Source: Nesterenkonia sp. E16_10 (lineage in GTDB: Bacteria > Actinomycetota > Actinomycetes > Actinomycetales > Micrococcaceae). Taken from it: DNA of 52,713 bases. Positions 48,834-52,713 of the stretch are shown piece by piece. The DNA lies in assembly GCF_017347085.1 (NCBI RefSeq), contig NZ_JADPSA010000051.1:1-52713 (forward strand). The letters run 5' to 3'. The translations under genes were made by a program, and so were the position numbers. The notes below the pieces were generated by a model. The model saw only the letters and a program-made list of their open reading frames with translations. It did no database searches and was not told where the DNA came from. Every line of letters begins with the position of its first letter. The first letter of the stretch is position 1.

Positions 48834-49843
48834 GCGTCCTCGTCCGCTTCCTCGTCCGCTTCCTCGTCCGCGCCGGCCTCGTCCTCGTCGCCGGACTCTG
48901 AACCCGCGCTGCGCAGCGAGTCCTCGTAGTCGACCAGGGACTCCTGGAGCTGCTCGGGGGTCACCTCGGAGGCTGGGACCGAGGTGCCGGCCGAGAGCTC
49001 GGCGTCGATCTCGAGCACCCGCTCATCGTGATAGATCGCGGCGATCTCGCGCAGCGCCTCGTTGTCACTGTCCGCGGCGCGGGCGACGAAGGCGTTGATG
49101 TAGGGGAATGCCGAGGCGTCGGTGGGGTCATCGGCGAAGATGCCGTCACCCTCGGGATCGAGCTCCGCGTCCTGGGCGAAGTCGTTGTTGATGACCGAGC
49201 CCTGAACCGATTCCAGCGCGTTGACCGTCTGCTGGGCGCCGACCGGCTGCACCGTGACGGTGGAGGCCTCCTCGTCGATGTGGCGGGGCTCGGGCTGGCG
49301 GGTCTCCTCGGAGAGCTCCAGCAGCCCGGCCTCGACCAGCACGTTGATCGCGCGTCCCTGGTTCACCGCATCGTTAGGGATCGCGACGGTGTCTCCGTCG
49401 GTGAACTCGCTGACATCGTCGTACTCGTTGGAGTACAGGGTCAGCGGCACGGCGGCGGTGGAGCCGATGGGCTGCAGGTCCTCACCGGAGCTGACGTTGT
49501 AGTCCGCCAGGTAGGCGATGTGCTGGAACCAGTTGGCATCGATGTCACCGCTGGTCAGCGCCGGGTTGGGCTGGGTGTACTCGGTGAACTCGACGAGTTC
49601 GATCTCGTAGCCCAGCTCCTCCTCCGCGATGCGCTCGACCTCACGGTGGCTCTCGTTGGCGCCGACCACGCCGATGGTGAATTCCTGCTGGTCCTCCGGG
49701 ATGGCCTCGGCGTCATCGCCGCCGCGGTCGAAGGCGCTGCAGCTGCTCAGAGCCAGGGCGAGTGTGGCGCTGAGGGCCAGGGTGTTGAGCCCGCGACGAC
49801 GACGGCGGGCGGTGGGTCCGGAGGGGTTCTGCTGATGAGTCAT
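48830..49843 (-). CDS. metQ: Methionine-binding lipoprotein
   Basis: A 337-residue NlpA/MetQ lipoprotein. A basic N-terminus (ARRRRRGLN) and hydrophobic segment end at LALSSCSAF with Cys35 as the lipid site. The mature part has FTIGVVGANESHREVE, VEFTEYTQPNPALTSGDIDANWFQHIAYL, VAIPNDAVNQGRAINVLVEAGLL and FPYINAFVARAADS, all typical of MetQ. The last 20 residues are almost only Glu, Asp and Ala, encoded by 12-base tandem repeats. ATG 49843 lies seven bases after AAGGA; the frame is open upstream to 50020 but is leader sequence. First gene of the operon. Confidence 0.93.
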   Translation of the reverse strand: MTHQQNPSGPTARRRRRGLNTLALSATLALALSSCSAFDRGGDDAEAIPEDQQEFTIGVVGANESHREVERIAEEELGYEIELVEFTEYTQPNPALTSGDIDANWFQHIAYLADYNVSSGEDLQPIGSTAAVPLTLYSNEYDDVSEFTDGDTVAIPNDAVNQGRAINVLVEAGLLELSEETRQPEPRHIDEEASTVTVQPVGAQQTVNALESVQGSVINNDFAQDAELDPEGDGIFADDPTDASAFPYINAFVARAADSDNEALREIAAIYHDERVLEIDAELSAGTSVPASEVTPEQLQESLVDYEDSLRSAGSESGDEDEAGADEEADEEADEDA

Positions 49844-50237
49844 GGGTGATCCTTCGGTGGGTGCGGGCGGATCTTCGCCCGAAAAAGTGACAGGGGTGCC
49901 CAGAGGGGTGTGTCTGGGGCGCTCGCGAATGTCCACGCGCGAACAGAGAGAGTGCACCAGTCGGTGCACAAGAGGGGAAGTCCTTTCGACGCTGCTCTTG
50001 CCGGTTCCAGTCAGCACCACAGCGAAGCCTCTTTGAGCTCCACCGATGATGAGAACAAGCCGCTTCGGGATCCGGGACCACCCTTGAACATGGGGTTGGT
50101 GAGTGACCGTGAACGGATCGTCGGATCACCGCCAGCGGTGGATCTCCAGGTCACTTCTCTTGAAGCAGGTTCAATCCTAGCTCACGATTCGTGGACGCAC
50201 CGCGCACATTCATATTCCGTCACAGCGCCGGGTGTGT
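49844..50237 (-). promoter_or_regulatory. Long structured leader upstream of metQ
   Basis: This 394-base gap precedes the metQ operon. On the minus strand it has, in order, a stem closed by AGTGACC/GGTCACT (50102-50155) with an inner CACCGC/GCGGTG hairpin, a stem ACC-CCC/GGG-GGT (50077-50100), a GTGCACC/GGTGCAC palindrome (49952-49969) and a CGGGCG/CGCCCG hairpin (49864-49881). This is the build of a cis-acting RNA, but I could not match it to a known riboswitch. Confidence 0.45.
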
Positions 50238-52664
50238 TCAGCCCGGCACCGTCTCAGGGTCCGAAGCGGAGTCGGATTCCCCAGGCCGGGCGGCGAGGAT
50301 CGCGCGCAGCAGGTTCAGCGCTGGTTGCTTCTCCAACGGGTTGTTCTTGTTGCCGCATTTCGGCGACTGCACGCAGGAGGGGCAGCCGGTTGAGCAGTCG
50401 CAGCCGGCGATGGTCTCGGCGGTGGCGCTGATCCACTCGGTGGCCAGCTCGAACCCGCGCCGCGCGAACCCGGCCCCGCCGGGGTGTCCGTCGTAGACGA
50501 AGATCGTGGGCAGCTCGGTGTCGCGGTGCAGCGCGGTGGAGACCCCGCCGATGTCCCAGCGGTCCCCGGAGGTCAGCAGCGGCAGCAGCCCGATCATGGC
50601 GTGTTCGGCGGCATGCAGTGCCCCGGGCACGTGTTCCGGGATCACTCCGGCTTCCGCGAGCTCGGTCTCCGGGGCGGTGATCCACATCGCCTGGGTGCGC
50701 AGCGAGGAGGGAGGAAGCTCCAGCGGCTCATCGGAGAGCACCTCGGAGGAGCCCAGCGCCTTGCGCTGGAAGCCGACCACGGTGCTGGTCACCTCCACCA
50801 TCCCGGAGTGCAGCCGGTAGCGGCCCCAGTCCATGGCCTCCTCGGTCTGCAGCACCTCGATGGAGGTGGTCTGCCGGGCCTGGGTGTAATACGGCGGGCT
50901 GGCGGGAAACACCAGCACGGCGCTGTTCTCGCGGTCCAGCTCTTCGACGATGTAGCTGCGGCCCTGGTGGAGGTAGACCGCGCCCGGGTGGGCCTGAGGC
51001 TGCGCCTGTGCGGAGCCCATGTCCCCGATCACGGTGCCGTCCTCCGCGTTGACGATCGTGTAGGGCCCGCCGCCGTCGGAGCGCAGCTTGACCCAGGCGG
51101 CGGCGGAGACGTCGTCGTGGGCGAAGAACCAGCCGCGCGGCCGGCGCCGCAGGTGCCCCTGCTCGGTGAGCGACTCGATCAGCCATGCCTCGAACAGATC
51201 CAGGTCCGGGGTGGTCAGCGGCAGCTCCTGAGCGGCGGCAAGGATATGCGGGGCGGCCACATGCGGATTCTCCGGGTTGGTCACGGCGTCCTCGACCGCG
51301 GTGTCGAAGATCGCCTCGGGGTGGTCCAACAGGTAGGAGTCCAGCGGATCATCCCCTGCGATGAAGAACGCGGCACCGCGCTGGCCCGAGCGCCCGGCGC
51401 GGCCCAGCTGCTGGAAGAACGAGGCGCGGGTGCCGGGCCAGCCGGCGATGATCACCGCGTCCAGCCCGGAGATGTCGATCCCCAGCTCCAGCGCCGGAGT
51501 GGAGGCGACGCCGAGCAGCCGGCCTTCGCGCAGCGCGTCCTCAAGCTCGCGGCGCTCCTCCTTCAGGTATCCGGAGCGGTAGGCCGCCACCTGTCCGCGC
51601 AGGTCACGGTCCACCTCGGCGAGTGAATCGGCGGCGATCTGCGCGATGGTCTCCGCCCCGCGGCGAGACTTGATGAAGGCCAGCGTGCGATGTCCGGCGA
51701 CCACCAGGTCGGTGAGGATGTCGGCGGCCTCCACGGTGAGGCTGCGCTTGAGCGGAGCCGCATTGTCCCCGGTCAGCGTGGAGTCTGAGGCCTCCCAGAG
51801 GTAGATGTCCACGGCCCCGTGGGGTGAGGCGTCCTCGGTGATGGCGTGTACGGCCGACTCCGGGTGGCCGATGAGCCGGGAGAACGACGTCCCCGGGTCG
51901 CCGCTGGTCGCCGAGGCTCCGGTGAACACCGGGTGGGACCCGTAATGGGCGCAGATCCGCCGCAGCCTGCGCAGCAGCAGCGCGATGTGCGAGCCGAAGA
52001 TTCCCCGGCAGCTGTGCGCCTCATCGATGATCACATAGCGCAGTCGGGCGAAGAACCGAGCCCAGGCCCGGTGGTTGGGCAGGATCCCGACGTTGAGCAT
52101 GTCCGGGTTGGTCAGCACCACATTGGCGTGCTGACGGACCCAGCGGCGCTCGGTGGGATCGGTGTCCCCGTCGTAGGAGGCCGGGCGGATCCCGCCCTGG
52201 GACCCGGCGGGTCCGGTGGCCTCGGCGAGCTGGGTCAGCGCCTCGAGCTGATCCGCGGCCAGCGCCTTGGTGGGGGAGAGGTAGAGCATGGTCGTACCCA
52301 CGCTGGGTGGGGGACCGAGGCTGCCGGATGAGGACACCGGCAGCGCCCCGCGCGGGCCGCCGGAGATCTCTGCCAGCCCGGGCAGCTGGGTGCCCAGGGA
52401 CTTCCCTGAGGCGGTGCCGGTGGCCAGGATCGTATGGTGCCCGGCATGCAGCGCCTCGGCGGCGAGCACCTGGTGGCGGTAGAGTCCCGAGACCCCGAGC
52501 TGCCGGTAGCCTGCACGCAGCTCGGCGGGAACCCACTCGGGCCAGGCCGCGGTGTGCGCCTGCCGCGCCGGCAGGGTGCGGACGTGGCGCAGCGGACCGG
52601 CGTCGCCGACCTCCGAGGGCAGACCAGCGCGGCGCAGCAGCTCAAAGGGGTCCTGATCGGTCAT
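50238..52664 (-). CDS. mrfA: MrfA/Lhr-like DEAD/H helicase with DUF1998
   Basis: An 808-residue superfamily 2 helicase. The N-terminal lobe has the phosphate loop TGTASGKSL, motif II IDEAHSC, and STPALELGIDISGLDAVIIAGWPGT then QQLGRAGRSGQRG in the C-terminal lobe. The DUF1998/MZB domain ends with the four-cysteine pattern CDCSTGCPSCVQSPKCGNKNNPLEK that marks the MrfA/YprA/Hrq1 group; MrfA repairs mitomycin-induced DNA damage in Bacillus. The gene is next to the Tad block in other actinobacteria too. A TAGCCT box lies seven bases before the ATG. It converges with nothing nearby; downstream is the metQ leader. Confidence 0.92.
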   Translation of the reverse strand: MTDQDPFELLRRAGLPSEVGDAGPLRHVRTLPARQAHTAAWPEWVPAELRAGYRQLGVSGLYRHQVLAAEALHAGHHTILATGTASGKSLGTQLPGLAEISGGPRGALPVSSSGSLGPPPSVGTTMLYLSPTKALAADQLEALTQLAEATGPAGSQGGIRPASYDGDTDPTERRWVRQHANVVLTNPDMLNVGILPNHRAWARFFARLRYVIIDEAHSCRGIFGSHIALLLRRLRRICAHYGSHPVFTGASATSGDPGTSFSRLIGHPESAVHAITEDASPHGAVDIYLWEASDSTLTGDNAAPLKRSLTVEAADILTDLVVAGHRTLAFIKSRRGAETIAQIAADSLAEVDRDLRGQVAAYRSGYLKEERRELEDALREGRLLGVASTPALELGIDISGLDAVIIAGWPGTRASFFQQLGRAGRSGQRGAAFFIAGDDPLDSYLLDHPEAIFDTAVEDAVTNPENPHVAAPHILAAAQELPLTTPDLDLFEAWLIESLTEQGHLRRRPRGWFFAHDDVSAAAWVKLRSDGGGPYTIVNAEDGTVIGDMGSAQAQPQAHPGAVYLHQGRSYIVEELDRENSAVLVFPASPPYYTQARQTTSIEVLQTEEAMDWGRYRLHSGMVEVTSTVVGFQRKALGSSEVLSDEPLELPPSSLRTQAMWITAPETELAEAGVIPEHVPGALHAAEHAMIGLLPLLTSGDRWDIGGVSTALHRDTELPTIFVYDGHPGGAGFARRGFELATEWISATAETIAGCDCSTGCPSCVQSPKCGNKNNPLEKQPALNLLRAILAARPGESDSASDPETVPG

Positions 52665-52671
52665 CCCCCTC

Positions 52672-52677
52672 AGGCTA
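52672..52677 (-). promoter_or_regulatory. Leaderless -10 box for the helicase
   Basis: TAGCCT on the minus strand ends seven bases before ATG 52664. A GAGGGGG run lies directly before the ATG but is too close to serve as a normal ribosome binding site. Confidence 0.5.
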
Positions 52678-52713
52678 CGGCAGGATGCCGCCGCAGCCCC
52701 CGCCGCGCCGGCG

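Noticed and set aside
49844-50020. N-terminal extension of metQ to 50020
   Set aside because: The frame is open, but the added residues precede a good ribosome binding site and signal peptide at 49843, so they are leader.
49844-50237. SAM riboswitch or T-box before metQ
   Set aside because: The conserved SAM-I core (GATGAAACC and GGCAACC) is absent, and only the TGGNACC piece of a T-box is seen, so no class is assigned.
1-52713. tRNA genes, insertion sequences or prophage genes
   Set aside because: I looked for T-loop sequences, transposase or integrase motifs and phage structural proteins and found none; short tRNAs could still be missed by eye.

Overview
This 52.7 kb window is chromosomal DNA from a high-GC actinobacterium, most likely a member of the Micrococcaceae and possibly a halotolerant Nesterenkonia-like organism. 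The reasons are the G/C-rich third codon positions, an actinobacterial Asp23/DUF6286/AmaP island, purF-purM next to a sterol-carrier-like gene, a MarP protease, a Crp/GlxR regulator and an Ssd-TadA Flp-pilus locus. Strongly acidic secreted proteins and an osmoprotectant importer point to salt tolerance. The genus is inference. I see no rRNA, tRNA, CRISPR array, insertion sequence or prophage gene.

Layout. 0.16-2.65 kb: an envelope-stress island (DUF2273, Asp23, DUF6286, AmaP-like, CsbD, plus an extra Asp23-like protein). 2.7-6.2 kb: an osmoprotectant ABC importer. 6.3-15 kb: purM, purF, a small membrane protein, a sterol-carrier-like protein, succinate-semialdehyde dehydrogenase, asparaginase II and a purD-purC gene fusion. 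15-31.5 kb: MarP, Crp/GlxR, an ATP-grasp ligase, RidA, a DUF4177 protein, a class A penicillin-binding protein, a metallophosphoesterase, a heterodimeric ABC exporter with one degenerate ATP site, aroQ, acs, nth, a CoA-type Nudix hydrolase and a PIG-L deacetylase. 31.7-35.6 kb: Ssd-TadA-TadB-TadC. 35.6-44.6 kb: a thiamine-binding protein, a DUF4031-HD protein, a TAXI-type TRAP transporter, a stand-alone Lrp ligand domain and a four-gene cluster (OSBS/NSAR enzyme, SIS protein, GNAT acyltransferase, M20 amidohydrolase). That cluster matches the known succinylation route from D- to L-amino acids. 44.6-45.6 kb: the remaining Tad genes (TadE-like, TadE, DUF4244 pilin), inverted and about 9 kb away from the first half. 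46-49.9 kb: an aldo/keto reductase and a MetQNI methionine importer behind a long structured leader. 50.2-52.7 kb: an MrfA/Lhr-like DUF1998 helicase.

The set helicase, Tad, acs, marP, nth, nudix, crp, ridA, PBP and metallophosphoesterase is the same block found near Rv3649-Rv3683 in Mycobacterium tuberculosis (from memory). It looks like an old actinobacterial backbone into which transport and amino-acid genes have been placed.

Two themes run through the window. At least eleven genes have a TAnnnT box ending 6-7 bases before the start codon and no convincing ribosome binding site, which suggests leaderless transcripts. Several proteins also carry low-complexity segments encoded by in-frame tandem DNA repeats of 12, 15, 18, 24 or 30 bases. 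The most interesting items are the purD-purC fusion, the D-amino-acid cluster with its SIS protein lacking a helix-turn-helix, the Lys-to-Thr Walker A change in the ABC exporter, the split and inverted Tad locus, and two related palindromic intergenic elements.
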